A DNA stretch of 64,000 bases from Christiangramia flava JLT2011. GTDB lineage: Bacteria; Bacteroidota; Bacteroidia; Flavobacteriales; Flavobacteriaceae. Positions 24,759 through 33,752 of the stretch are shown in pieces (positions within the stretch are counted from its first letter, which is position 1; every line of letters begins with the position of its first letter). A program made the position numbers and the translations under genes. Under the pieces are notes generated by a model that had not been told where the DNA came from, searched no databases, and worked only from the letters and a program-made list of their open reading frames with translations. The stretch spans positions 2,814,001 through 2,878,000 of the forward strand of contig NZ_CP016359.1 in assembly GCF_001951155.1 (NCBI RefSeq). The letters run 5' to 3'.

Positions 24759-26372
24759 TTACCTTTTCAGGCTGAAATGCCCGTTGAATTCCTGTCCGTT
24801 TTTTAACGTAACTCGAAACCAGTAATCATCTGCCGGCAGCGGCTTTCCGTTAAAAGTACCATCCCAGCCATCAGACGAAACATCCATGTTTTTCAGCAGT
24901 TTTCCGTAGCGATCAAAAATATTGACAGTATTCTGGCTGCCGGCCGCTTTTTTGATCCCTTTGATCTGCCATTTATCATGAATACCATCGTTATTTGGAG
25001 TGAAATAAGTATCGTAACCTAATACTGCGATTTCTGCTTCGATGATTGCGCAGCCCTTTTTATCCCTGATATACAGTGTTTGAAATCCAGATTCTACATC
25101 AGTAAAAGTGGTTCCGGTCTGGTAAGGGCCATCAATATTTCCAATGGAATATTCATAATCCAGGTTTTCAGGGATATTTAAAGTAAGAGTATTGAGGTTA
25201 GAATTAACCTGCGGTTGGACCACTTCGTATGAGGTGACCTGTGGAGGGGCATTCAGAATCAATTCGATTTCTGCAATGTTGTAACAATCAGGATCATTTA
25301 AATTTGAAACTTTGGTATAGATAGTTTCTCCACTTGTTTCGATTAGACTATTTAAAGGATCTATATTATTTATAGCGTTTTCCTTGGAATGGAAATATGA
25401 AAAAATAAAATTATCTGGAGTCTCATCGGTTAATATGATGTTTGGAATTTTACTCAGATCAAACATTACTGTACCGGAATTATCAATATCACATGATTCT
25501 AAACTTCCTACCAGGTTAATTGGAGGACCAGGATCAATAACCAGTGTAAAACTGGTAATTTTAAAACAATCGGTAAAATTATTTTTCACCCTTACGTAAA
25601 TTTCTTTTTCAGGTATATTGCTCCAAAATTGATTAGTTAATTGATTTTTATTATCGAATGCATCGCCACGGTTCTTATGATAACTAATAGTAATATTATG
25701 TTGATCTGAAATTTGATCTCTTACTGAATTAAGGTCAAAAATAGCCTCGCCTATTGCATTACATTTACGAATGTTATCAGGTTTTGAAATTTCAGGCCCA
25801 TTCGGAAAGGGAAGTCCACCGATAGTAGAAGTGCCGGTCCATTTTAATTTAAAAGATTCCTCTCCTATGTGACGGTCTATGAGTATATAATAACTTTCAC
25901 CCTCCTTTACATTAAGACTTTTTAAATACCCATTCCCCTGATCAATAGGTTCTGAAGTGTCCGTTTCATTATCACTCATTCCAGTAATGTTTGAAGTTGA
26001 ATCAACAAAATCAGGAATTAATGCTGAACAGCGTATGGCATCTTTAAGATCACTGCAACTTGCATTAGGTCCAAAAACATAGAAATCATAATTAATACGC
26101 GTTTCTGAAGAATTAGGGATGAGGTCGAAACCAAGTGTACCTTCTTTTGTGATCTCGATATAAAGCCAGAGACTGTTATGTTCGAGACTACCGCATGAAT
26201 TAAGATTTTCTATTTCCTCTTTACCCATACCTTCTGCATTTGAAGAAATTTCTCCATTACCGCAAATTTTGATTGCATTAATACAATCATTGGGATTAGT
26301 TTGTGCTCCTAACAGAAATTGATTTAAGAATATGATTAATAGCAATATTTTGGAAATTTTTGAGCTAGTCAT
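24759..26372 (-). CDS. T9SS type B secreted protein (CUB-like N-terminus, gliding-type C-terminal sorting domain)
   Basis: A 537-residue surface or secreted protein. A signal peptide (LLLIIFLNQFLLGAQ) is followed by a flavobacterial domain starting DCINAIKICGNGEI. It has NSLWLYIEI and GTLGFDLIPN, a CUB-like beta-sandwich often found in such proteins. Two middle repeats each start with a Cys motif (RKCNAIGEAIFDLNSV, ESCDIDNSGTVMFDLSKI). The C-terminus is a type B sorting domain: YFTPNNDGIHDKWQIKG, IFDRYGKLLK, GWDGTFNGKPLPADDYWF, and ends GHFSLKR. Start and upstream stop overlap by 4 bp. The DNA of the N-terminal two thirds is clearly richer in A+T (about 25-32% G+C in several 60-base lines) than its neighbours. 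Confidence 0.9.
   Translation of the reverse strand: MTSSKISKILLLIIFLNQFLLGAQTNPNDCINAIKICGNGEISSNAEGMGKEEIENLNSCGSLEHNSLWLYIEITKEGTLGFDLIPNSSETRINYDFYVFGPNASCSDLKDAIRCSALIPDFVDSTSNITGMSDNETDTSEPIDQGNGYLKSLNVKEGESYYILIDRHIGEESFKLKWTGTSTIGGLPFPNGPEISKPDNIRKCNAIGEAIFDLNSVRDQISDQHNITISYHKNRGDAFDNKNQLTNQFWSNIPEKEIYVRVKNNFTDCFKITSFTLVIDPGPPINLVGSLESCDIDNSGTVMFDLSKIPNIILTDETPDNFIFSYFHSKENAINNIDPLNSLIETSGETIYTKVSNLNDPDCYNIAEIELILNAPPQVTSYEVVQPQVNSNLNTLTLNIPENLDYEYSIGNIDGPYQTGTTFTDVESGFQTLYIRDKKGCAIIEAEIAVLGYDTYFTPNNDGIHDKWQIKGIKKAAGSQNTVNIFDRYGKLLKNMDVSSDGWDGTFNGKPLPADDYWFRVTLKNGQEFNGHFSLKR
24811..24869. repeat. 59-bp segment identical to 26430-26488
   Basis: Within the T9SS sorting domain of the 537-residue gene, 59 consecutive bases match the same part of the neighbouring 917-residue gene without a mismatch; similarity weakens on both sides. 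Confidence 0.9.
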
Positions 26373-29122
26373 AAATTTCGGCGTATTAGAGAAAAATGAC
26401 CATTGAATTCCTGCCCATTTTTCAAAGTGACTCGAAACCAGTAATCATCTGCCGGCAGCGGCTTTCCGTTAAAAGTACCATCCCAGCCTTCAGTACCTGA
26501 AAAGAGCTGTTTCAGAAGTTTTCCGTATCGATCATACAGAAATATGCCTTTAATCTGATAATCTGCAGCTTTGATTTCAAAGGGTTTCCAACGATCGTTA
26601 TAGCCATCGTTATTAGGGGTGAAATAAGTGGGGAAACCAAATACGAAAATCTCCTGACTGATTACTTCGCAGGCATTGTCGTTCTTCACATAAATGGTGT
26701 GAGGTCCAGGTTCGATATTGGTAAAAAGTGCTTCGGTTTGAAATGCATCGAGATTATCTATGGCATAAAAACCTGTCCCGTTTGGTTCCGAAACGATTTC
26801 GACCTGGCTATTGTCCACTTCACTGGTGATTAACACATCCAAGATTTCCGGGGCCATTTTTTCAGAAACTTCGTAGGCGATATTCCGGGAACAACCCAAT
26901 TCCTTGTCGGTGACCCTTAGCAGATATTCTCCGCCTTCTGTGGCAGTGATAACTGGACTCGTTTGGCCTGTGTTCCATGAAAACTCATACCTCGTGTTAT
27001 CGATATCAATCTCTTCTCCAAGTGCTATCGGGAATTCAGAAGAACAAGCCTCTTTTTGGAAAAATTCCGGTAATTCCGGAACCGAACCTATTTTCAATTC
27101 CACTTCTCCAGATCCGTAACATATATTATCACTGTTTGCCCTGATAAAAAGAACTCGTGGATTGCTCACATAATATTCCGGTAGCGGGCGCTGGCCCAGA
27201 GCGGCATCAGCAGCATATTCGTGAAAAGTAAGATTGACTGTCTCCGGAAGATTATTATCTCTCCTGATATTTTCTTCGATCAGGCCTAGATTGAATTCCG
27301 CTTTTCCGTTTCCCAGATCACAACCGCTAACCGGTTCCGGAAAGAGGTTCACACCATCTTTGGTCTTTAGTGTAATTTCTGCCAGGCTGTAACATAAAGA
27401 ACCGAACGAGGTCACTTTCGCGATAATCTTCTGGTTCCTGGATGAATTGGTGAAAATGTTATCTATTGCATTGGTGTTTTCCACGTCTGCTTCAGCGGTT
27501 GAGCGCGACAGGTAAAAATAAATCTGTGTACTCGAATTACCTTTTGAAACCGGGTCTTTAGCTAATTGTAAATTGAATTCAGCTATTCCATCATCTGGAT
27601 CATCATCATAAATATCACATTGAATAAGATCATAGGTATCCAGTATATCGGGGTTTTCCGCAATATCTACCTGCTTACACACCGGTTCCTGCAGGACACC
27701 ATCGATATAACCGTTCATGGTTACCGTATAACTGCCGGGTGCGGTGTAAGTGTGTGTTACCGAAGTGCCGCTGGCTGTGGTATTGTCTCCAAAATCCCAG
27801 TCGGCATTTTCAAATTCTGAATCTTCGGAAATAGAAAAACTGGTCACATCGCCCAAGCACAGATTTTCAAATTCAAATTCATTTTTCAGTAAGGACTGGA
27901 TAAATTGTGGCAGTCCCAGAGTCACCAGCGTATTTTGGGGGAATTTGATCGCATCCTGAATATAACGGCAGGCTGTTCCGGTTTCCTCTGGTTTGTCTAT
28001 GACTGAAAGCGCCGGATGGCCATCGGCAAGGAAGGGATACCCGGAGCGGTAGATTTTCCCGTTTATTGCAAGCTGAAGTGCACCTGCAGTAAAATCAGAA
28101 GAATAGATAAGTTTTTCGGTAAGGCTGACGTTTGAACTCAACGGATCAAATTGGTATAATTCTGAATGGTCCAGAACACCATTGGGCTTATAGAAATTAT
28201 TAGTGATATAAAGCTTCTCTGATTTTGCCGAAAACTCTACGCCATAGGGGTAGGCATTATCTAAAACCAGTCGTTCGTTGGAAACTGTTCCGTCCACATC
28301 GTTAAAATCATAAAGAAACACTTTCCCATTCTGTTTATTTGTGTCTTTTGGGCCACCTCCAACCACGGTCGAGGCATGAGCGATCGCCAGCATTTTTCCG
28401 TTTGGAGAGATCTTCATGTATCCTATTCCGGTTTTATTGGCACCATCATCCCTGGTGGTAGGCGGGATATTAGTGGGAACGCTCGAAATAACGGGCGTTG
28501 TATTAACACCATTTTCACTTACCAAAAAAGCATAGAACTTGTTTGTAAACTGGGTGACTACCCAATAGGATTCACAATCTCCGGCGATAACTGCTGAAAT
28601 TTTTTCAGAACTCTTAAATTCTGCTTCGTTGGCGTTATTAGGATCATAAGTAGTAAGCGGGATATTCTTCTGGCCTGGCACAATATCCCCAAGTCCTGAA
28701 TTGAGGGAGAGGTCAATGATATTGTAATGAACTCCTTCAATAGGATCGTTTTTTGGAATAGTGTAGTCTGGCTTATCTACGGTAAACAGGTAATAGATCC
28801 CTGGGCTTTTGGGTTTCGGAACGATCAGGGCAGACTGCGTACTGGAAACATTTCCTTTCAGGTCCCGGCCGTTAGGCATGATCTCATGAGTTCTATCCAG
28901 GACTTCAGTACCGTCGGAACTGAACAATAGATTCCCGTTCGGGTCAGAAATAGTTGCCACACCTTCAATTGTTGTGATCTGCCCACCCTGAACCGGTATT
29001 GCTGTACCCCCTTCAAATTTCAACCCGGCCCGAATTCCGAAGAACCAATTGGCGCCTTCTTTCTGGGCAAGGGCATTAAAACAAAAGCACAGAAGAAAAA
29101 TGATGATGATGTTTTTCTTCAT
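26369..29122 (-). CDS. T9SS type B secreted protein with beta-propeller-like region and PKD domain
   Basis: A 917-residue exported protein. A signal peptide (IIIIFLLCFCFNALAQ) is followed by a ~400-residue region of strand-rich blades starting ANWFFGIRAGLKFEGG, with SSDGTEVLDRTHEIMPNG, a pattern of flavobacterial propeller proteins. A PKD domain lies near residues 430-480 (DWDFGDNTTASGTSVTHTY). Several ~100-residue repeats with C-D-x-G-like openings follow. The C-terminus is a type B sorting domain (YFTPNNDGYNDRWKPFEIK, LYDRYGKLLKQL, GHFSLIRRNL). It precedes the 537-residue T9SS gene with a 4-bp overlap, forming one unit. It is probably a cell-surface adhesin or gliding-associated protein. 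Confidence 0.9.
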   Translation of the reverse strand: MKKNIIIIFLLCFCFNALAQKEGANWFFGIRAGLKFEGGTAIPVQGGQITTIEGVATISDPNGNLLFSSDGTEVLDRTHEIMPNGRDLKGNVSSTQSALIVPKPKSPGIYYLFTVDKPDYTIPKNDPIEGVHYNIIDLSLNSGLGDIVPGQKNIPLTTYDPNNANEAEFKSSEKISAVIAGDCESYWVVTQFTNKFYAFLVSENGVNTTPVISSVPTNIPPTTRDDGANKTGIGYMKISPNGKMLAIAHASTVVGGGPKDTNKQNGKVFLYDFNDVDGTVSNERLVLDNAYPYGVEFSAKSEKLYITNNFYKPNGVLDHSELYQFDPLSSNVSLTEKLIYSSDFTAGALQLAINGKIYRSGYPFLADGHPALSVIDKPEETGTACRYIQDAIKFPQNTLVTLGLPQFIQSLLKNEFEFENLCLGDVTSFSISEDSEFENADWDFGDNTTASGTSVTHTYTAPGSYTVTMNGYIDGVLQEPVCKQVDIAENPDILDTYDLIQCDIYDDDPDDGIAEFNLQLAKDPVSKGNSSTQIYFYLSRSTAEADVENTNAIDNIFTNSSRNQKIIAKVTSFGSLCYSLAEITLKTKDGVNLFPEPVSGCDLGNGKAEFNLGLIEENIRRDNNLPETVNLTFHEYAADAALGQRPLPEYYVSNPRVLFIRANSDNICYGSGEVELKIGSVPELPEFFQKEACSSEFPIALGEEIDIDNTRYEFSWNTGQTSPVITATEGGEYLLRVTDKELGCSRNIAYEVSEKMAPEILDVLITSEVDNSQVEIVSEPNGTGFYAIDNLDAFQTEALFTNIEPGPHTIYVKNDNACEVISQEIFVFGFPTYFTPNNDGYNDRWKPFEIKAADYQIKGIFLYDRYGKLLKQLFSGTEGWDGTFNGKPLPADDYWFRVTLKNGQEFNGHFSLIRRNL
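26430..26488. repeat. 59-bp segment identical to 24811-24869
   Basis: This is the partner of the repeat at 24811-24869, lying 1.6 kb away in direct orientation inside the sorting-domain coding end of the 917-residue T9SS gene. Confidence 0.9.
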
Positions 29123-29147
29123 AAACCTTTAAAGCTACTTAAAATAG

Positions 29148-29984
29148 CTATAAATCCCGTTTCTTTAGAAGAATTAAAGATGAATAGACAAAAATCGCGG
29201 TCCAAATCAATACGATCAGGATTTGATACCAGTGGATGCTGTAATCTTTACCAATTTCGGTTCCCAGCTGGTTGGCTGCGGCCTGGATGGCATTTAACCT
29301 GGAAAATGGTTCAATGATCAGGTTGGACATAGCTTCTAACGGAAAGAACTGCATGATGTGCTCAGCCGTATCAGTACCCTTAAAAACTCTGAAATTCAGA
29401 AAAGCATACAGAATCTTTTCGAGAATGGACCAGACGATCAAAAAACCCAGGGCAAAAGCGGAGCGCTTCACGAGGATTCCCAGGAACATACAAAAAGCGA
29501 AGAACCCCGTCAATTTTACGAAATAGGCTACCAGGTATTCCAGGTCGCTGAAGACAATAGAAAATTCGGTAAAATCAGAAAAAGAATATCCCAGAATAAG
29601 GGAGATGGAAAAAACGAAAATCGTGGAAACAGCGGAGAAAACCAGAACTGTGAGAAATTTGGAAAGCACAAATTCCTTCTTGCTCAAGCCGTCTATCAGG
29701 TTTTGTTTGATGGTCCTGTTACTGTATTCATTAGACATCATGGAGACGATCACGATAGCCAGGAAAAGTTTTAAAACTGCGGCAATATAGGTGTTAAAAT
29801 GCCAGATATACGGAAAATTGAAAATCCCCTGGTCTGCCACTCTGAATTCGATTTTACCAATATTGAATTCTATGGATGCGATGAGTGCAATAAAGGTGAT
29901 CAGGACGAAATAGGCGATGATCAGGATCCGCGATGAACGGCTGTAACGAAGTTTGTTATATTCTATAGCGAGTAGACGTTGCAT
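29148..29984 (-). CDS. ABC-2 type transporter permease
   Basis: A 278-residue inner-membrane subunit with six predicted helices (near 22-42, 65-82, 110-130, 150-170, 178-195 and 254-272) in the ABC-2 arrangement. The start motif LLAIEYNKLRYSRSSRILII is typical of these permeases, in which the N-terminal coupling helix contacts the ATPase. It pairs with the ATP-binding subunit just upstream; their stop and start codons share one base (TAATG). The exported substrate is unknown. Family members include bacteriocin, lantibiotic immunity and generic export systems. Confidence 0.9.
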   Translation of the reverse strand: MQRLLAIEYNKLRYSRSSRILIIAYFVLITFIALIASIEFNIGKIEFRVADQGIFNFPYIWHFNTYIAAVLKLFLAIVIVSMMSNEYSNRTIKQNLIDGLSKKEFVLSKFLTVLVFSAVSTIFVFSISLILGYSFSDFTEFSIVFSDLEYLVAYFVKLTGFFAFCMFLGILVKRSAFALGFLIVWSILEKILYAFLNFRVFKGTDTAEHIMQFFPLEAMSNLIIEPFSRLNAIQAAANQLGTEIGKDYSIHWYQILIVLIWTAIFVYSSLILLKKRDL

Positions 29985-30889
29985 TAATTCTGAGAGATTT
30001 GATTGGTTAACTGAAGGAATTGTTCTTCTAAACTTTCTTTACGCTTGCGGAGATAGGAAAGTGACAGGCCTTTTTCAAAAAGGTACCGGTTGATCTCTTC
30101 CGCATCGATGGGCGTTTCCAAAAAAGCGGTTAAATAACCTTCTTTCAGCGTAATTTTCCCAATTCCGGGATGACCCTGAAGCAACTGTTCCAGTTTGTCC
30201 ATATCGCTTGCCTGCAGTTCCAGGAATCCGTGGCTATTCACAATTTCATCTACCGGTCCGCTATATAACTTCACGCCTTTCCGGATAATGACCACATGGG
30301 AACAAACTTTTTCCACTTCATCTAAGAGGTGAGAAGCGAGCAAAATCGTGGTTCCTCCGGCTGCAATCTGCCTGATGATCTCCCGGATCTGGTGAATTCC
30401 CTGTGGATCCAGCCCATTGGTGGGTTCGTCCAAAATCAGAATTTCAGGATCATTCAGTAGGGCAGAGGCGATGGCCAGCCGTTGTTTCATTCCCAGCGAA
30501 AAAGTGCGGAATTTACTGTCTTTTCGGTCCATGAGTCCAACGATCTTCAGTTTTTCATGGATCTTGGCGGGAGGAGTTCCCTTGATCTTACAAACCAAGG
30601 CCAGGTTCTGTTCGGCGGTCATGTAAGGATAAAAATTGGGATGTTCGATGATCGCCCCTACTTTTTTCAGGGCTTCATGAGTGGAAGTCGTGCCGTCAAA
30701 CCAGCGAAAATCTCCGGAAGTTTTATTTACCACGTTCAAAACCATTCCCAGGGTGGTGGATTTTCCGCTGCCGTTGGGTCCGAGGATTCCGTAAACATTT
30801 CCTTTTTCGATGCTGAAGCTCAGGTTGTCAACGGCGGTAATTTTGCCAAATCTTTTGGTGAGGTTGTTCAGGCTTAAGATAGTTTCCAA
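29984..30889 (-). CDS. ABC transporter ATP-binding protein
   Basis: A 301-residue ATPase that powers the neighbouring ABC-2 permease. Walker A is GPNGSGKST (about 37-45), the signature is FSLGMKQRLAIA (LGMKQ replaces LSGGQ, as usual in this subfamily), and Walker B is ILILDEPTNGLDP. The switch His is in LASHLLDEVEKVC. A ~75-residue C-terminal extension (MDKLEQLLQGHPG... to NQISQN) is typical of the DrrA/CcmA-like ABC-2 ATPases. It is the first gene of a two-gene unit, divergent from the kinase-like gene at 30983. Confidence 0.94.
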   Translation of the reverse strand: METILSLNNLTKRFGKITAVDNLSFSIEKGNVYGILGPNGSGKSTTLGMVLNVVNKTSGDFRWFDGTTSTHEALKKVGAIIEHPNFYPYMTAEQNLALVCKIKGTPPAKIHEKLKIVGLMDRKDSKFRTFSLGMKQRLAIASALLNDPEILILDEPTNGLDPQGIHQIREIIRQIAAGGTTILLASHLLDEVEKVCSHVVIIRKGVKLYSGPVDEIVNSHGFLELQASDMDKLEQLLQGHPGIGKITLKEGYLTAFLETPIDAEEINRYLFEKGLSLSYLRKRKESLEEQFLQLTNQISQN

Positions 30890-30956
30890 GATTGATGATG
30901 TTTAGAAGTACGACGACTAAAGTAGCATTTTGTTACAGGATTCCTTATAATAAGCT

Positions 30957-30964
30957 TATTTTTG
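30957..30964 (+). promoter_or_regulatory. -7 promoter box that decides the start of the kinase-like gene
   Basis: TATTTTTG matches TAnnTTTG and contains the TTG at 30962 that could otherwise be read as a start codon. Transcription from it would begin near 30970, so the first usable start is the ATG at 30983. A TTTTG lies 24 bp upstream, slightly far for a -33 element. Confidence 0.45.
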
Positions 30965-30982
30965 AGAAAATCGTTCAGTTTT

Positions 30983-32047
30983 ATGCAGGAGAAACTCATG
31001 TCCAGAAAGAAACCGTCTTTTCCAATTAACGATCGTTTTAATCGCTATTTGGCCAAGTACAACCGCAATACCCGAATCCCGGTTTTCTATGATGACCTGC
31101 TTCGGTTTTCGGGATCGGTGGTGGTTTATGACCAGCATGATGAAGATACTTTCTGGGTGCGCTGTTATTATCCAGATTTTGAACGTACCGAAATTGATAA
31201 CAGCCTGAAAAAGGTCTATACGATCTTACATTCAGACGGGAGCGATGATTCCCTGGAATGGCTGAACGTGGATGCGATCGATTACTGCACCTTCGGAAAT
31301 TCGAAGCCTTTCCGTATCAAGATCAGGAATATTCTGAATGATAGTTTTACCTATTTCTACGTGAAAAAAGCTGATGCCTCGCGCCTCTACGGACTCGAAT
31401 TCGAGCATTTGCTCTCTCCACACCGAATCAATTTCCTGGTATTTAAAGATACCCTGATAGAGGAACATATTGCAGGAATTCCGGGTGATGTTTTTATTGA
31501 AGATCATTTGCCGGAATGTGACCTGCGGGCCCAGACCCAGATCGCCAAGCAATTCGTGAAATTCAATGAACGCTGCACGGTTCGATTATTAGGCGATATG
31601 CGCTCCTATAATTATGTGGTGATTCCAACCCATGATTTTGATCACGTGGAATACCAGATCAGGGCGATCGATTTTGACCAGCAGTGTTATGAAGGTAATT
31701 TGAAGGTGTACCGGCCGCAATTTTTCAAGGAAAACTATAAGATGGTGAAGCTGGTTTCTGAAAAACTGGAGGAGTCTTCCATCGAGCAATACCGTAAAGA
31801 AGAACGTTCCCTGCTAGCCAAAAGAATGATCAACACCAAGAGCCGCTATAAAGAGCTAATTCGCTGTATGATCAACGATCACGTTTCAACCAAGGAGAAT
31901 GTGAAGCAGCTTCGACAGGACCTCTACGGTTTTTCGAAAGATATGAAATTCAAGCGCGCCAGCACGATGGGGCAGATCTTGAGAACGGCCCTCGATTTTG
32001 TAAAGCGAAATTACGAGAACGTCAATACCCAGCGAATGCAGAATTAG
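30983..32047 (+). CDS. Conserved hypothetical protein with protein-kinase-like active-site motifs
   Basis: A 354-residue soluble protein from ATG 30983 (MQEKLMSRKK; a second ATG is at 30998). I cannot name its family. In the middle, RLLGDMRSYNYVV has the D-x4-N spacing of the kinase catalytic loop (HRDxxxxN), and about 20 residues later IRAIDFDQQCYEG resembles the metal-binding DFG/DFD segment. The preceding EHIAGIPGDVF resembles the activation-of-cleft region in aminoglycoside- and LPS-kinase-like proteins. The last ~110 residues are helical, charged and basic. It lies alone between divergent ABC genes and a convergent nucleoid-associated gene. Kinase activity is only a motif-based inference. 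Confidence 0.75.
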   Translation: MQEKLMSRKKPSFPINDRFNRYLAKYNRNTRIPVFYDDLLRFSGSVVVYDQHDEDTFWVRCYYPDFERTEIDNSLKKVYTILHSDGSDDSLEWLNVDAIDYCTFGNSKPFRIKIRNILNDSFTYFYVKKADASRLYGLEFEHLLSPHRINFLVFKDTLIEEHIAGIPGDVFIEDHLPECDLRAQTQIAKQFVKFNERCTVRLLGDMRSYNYVVIPTHDFDHVEYQIRAIDFDQQCYEGNLKVYRPQFFKENYKMVKLVSEKLEESSIEQYRKEERSLLAKRMINTKSRYKELIRCMINDHVSTKENVKQLRQDLYGFSKDMKFKRASTMGQILRTALDFVKRNYENVNTQRMQN

Positions 32048-32128
32048 CAGAATGCAACCTGCTGAGCAATTCTTTGTGGTATTCCACTTCTGAATTCGCT
32101 GCTTTCAGCAAAAAATTTCCAGGCTTGA

Positions 32129-33187
32129 TTATTTCTTTTCTTCCTTATTGAAGTAAACGAGGTAGTAATACATCTGGCGCTCTTCGTCCCAACCTTTTTC
32201 CACGAATTTTTCGGCAGATTCTGCGTTGACAAAATCCATTTTGATCTGGATGTTCGTATCCAGGTTGATCACATTCTTGATCTTTTTGCGCGCTTCAGTG
32301 ACCGCCTTATTGGAAATTGGAAAAGAACTCAGGTCTTCTACCTTGTATTTCGGCGCTTTTTCCACCTTGTAATTCTGAAATTCCGGGATCAAAGCCGGGT
32401 TGTCGATCACCGAGTTGAGATAATTGGTCTCTTCGAAATCGTCATTTTTGGCAAAATAATCCATGCTTCGGTTCATGAACATCACTTCCTGCTTTTTGTC
32501 TTCCGCAGGTAAAACCACATCCTTTGCGAAATTCTTTGCGAAATTCAGATAATTTTTAGTGAAGTAATTTTCGTCTGCCAGGACATCTGTTCCAAGGAAA
32601 TTTTCCAGCCAGTACTTGGTATCATACCGGTTGGAATCGACCGACATGATTTTGTAGCCTTCTGCGCGATTCTTATTGTAAATGATCGCGCCCTTGTCCA
32701 GTTTGTTGAGGTTCACACCCTGCTGAACCAGCATTTCCAGGTTGCTCGATTTTTGCTCGAACTGCAGGAAATCGTGTTTTAATTCTGATTTAAAGATACC
32801 CAATGCCGAAACTTTCTCATTGTCCAGCATCATATTTTCAAAATACACCACGTAAACTTCCCCGCTCTTGATATGCGGATGGTTGGATTGCTCATACAGT
32901 AGCGTGGCGATCTTTTTGGAATATTCATGCGCGTTGTGAGGATCATCAAATACCGAATTTGTAAGATTGTACAACTCATGAAATTCCAAGTCGTGCTCAT
33001 GATGAAAACGATAATACGATTCTTCCTTGTCCCGGAAAGGTTTCAGAAAATATTCCTTGATCAGCGGTTTGATCTCATCATTGAGATGAAACGTGGAAGC
33101 TGATAAAAAGATATTTTCACCGCGACTTTTATTCCCTACACGGTGAATAGAAAGCGATTCAATCTGGGCATTATAAAGGTTGAACAT
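32129..33187 (-). CDS. Nucleoid-associated protein (NdpA/YejK-like, 37-kDa NAP family)
   Basis: A 352-residue cytoplasmic protein of the nucleoid-associated NdpA family. Recognised by the N-terminus NAQIESLSIHRVGNKSRGE, the LYEQSNHPHIKSGEVYVVYFENM segment (about 93-116), the central LDKGAIIYNKNRAEGYKIMSVDSNRYDTKYWLENFL, and the C-terminal KNVINLDTNIQIKMDF. Bacteroidota homologues have this length. The E. coli relative binds nucleoid DNA; the exact role is not known. It is the last gene of a same-strand series (37880 to 32129), 28 bp after the pRiA4b-like gene. Confidence 0.87.
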   Translation of the reverse strand: MFNLYNAQIESLSIHRVGNKSRGENIFLSASTFHLNDEIKPLIKEYFLKPFRDKEESYYRFHHEHDLEFHELYNLTNSVFDDPHNAHEYSKKIATLLYEQSNHPHIKSGEVYVVYFENMMLDNEKVSALGIFKSELKHDFLQFEQKSSNLEMLVQQGVNLNKLDKGAIIYNKNRAEGYKIMSVDSNRYDTKYWLENFLGTDVLADENYFTKNYLNFAKNFAKDVVLPAEDKKQEVMFMNRSMDYFAKNDDFEETNYLNSVIDNPALIPEFQNYKVEKAPKYKVEDLSSFPISNKAVTEARKKIKNVINLDTNIQIKMDFVNAESAEKFVEKGWDEERQMYYYLVYFNKEEKK

Positions 33188-33215
33188 ATTGTAAAAATGG
33201 GTTTATGATTGGGTA

Positions 33216-33728
33216 TTAATTCCAGTGTTCGTCAAAATCAAAGTCATCGAAATTATCGGTATCGAAAGCGTCAAAATCGCCATTCAGGCCGGCGTCTTCG
33301 TCTTCTCCAACAAATTCTTTGTCTGGGGCGCTGTCTGGCAACTGCCCGTGGGCAAACATCAAATTAGGATAATCGCGGCCTTCTTCTACTTCCGCAATAT
33401 CTGCCAGTTCCACGAGAAAAGTCCACATTTTCAGAAAATCGTACACGTAGATCACGCGGGTTTGTGATTCTGAAAGTACCGAATCCAGCGCCGTTTCGTT
33501 CATCAGTTTAATAGACGAATCGGTTCCGCTCATATCAAATTGATGAATTTCCTCGCCCTGGTTCCAGTCTTCATCGCTCACGTAAAAGGAGGCCATCTCT
33601 GCGCCGTCAAAACCGAAGGACTGGATGATCGCATTATGAAGGTCTTCAAAAGTATTGTTCTCAAGGAGTTCAATATCCCGGAAAACATCTTCTTCCGCAT
33701 CTAAAATCACTCTGAATCTATAAACCAT
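33216..33728 (-). CDS. Plasmid pRiA4b ORF-3-like (IS1096 TnpR-like) family protein
   Basis: A 170-residue acidic protein. The core VYRFRVILDAEEDVFRDIEL, then TFEDLHNAIIQSFGFDGAEMASFYVSDEDW, is diagnostic for the pRiA4b ORF-3 family. The C-terminal ~50 residues are strongly acidic (GDFDAFDTDNFDDFDFDEHWN). Despite the family name there is no transposon here: no transposase and no terminal repeats. It lies 24 bp after ctaA and 28 bp before the nucleoid-associated gene. Function is unknown. Confidence 0.9.
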   Translation of the reverse strand: MVYRFRVILDAEEDVFRDIELLENNTFEDLHNAIIQSFGFDGAEMASFYVSDEDWNQGEEIHQFDMSGTDSSIKLMNETALDSVLSESQTRVIYVYDFLKMWTFLVELADIAEVEEGRDYPNLMFAHGQLPDSAPDKEFVGEDEDAGLNGDFDAFDTDNFDDFDFDEHWN

Positions 33729-33752
33729 AATCTGAATTTTGGGACGCCAAAG

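Noticed and set aside
30962..30982. TTG start adding seven residues to the kinase-like protein
   Set aside because: The TTG lies inside a TATTTTTG -7 box, so it would not be transcribed.
33216..33728. Mobile element suggested by the family name pRiA4b ORF-3 / IS1096 TnpR-like
   Set aside because: No transposase, inverted repeats or target duplication; the gene is part of a housekeeping run.
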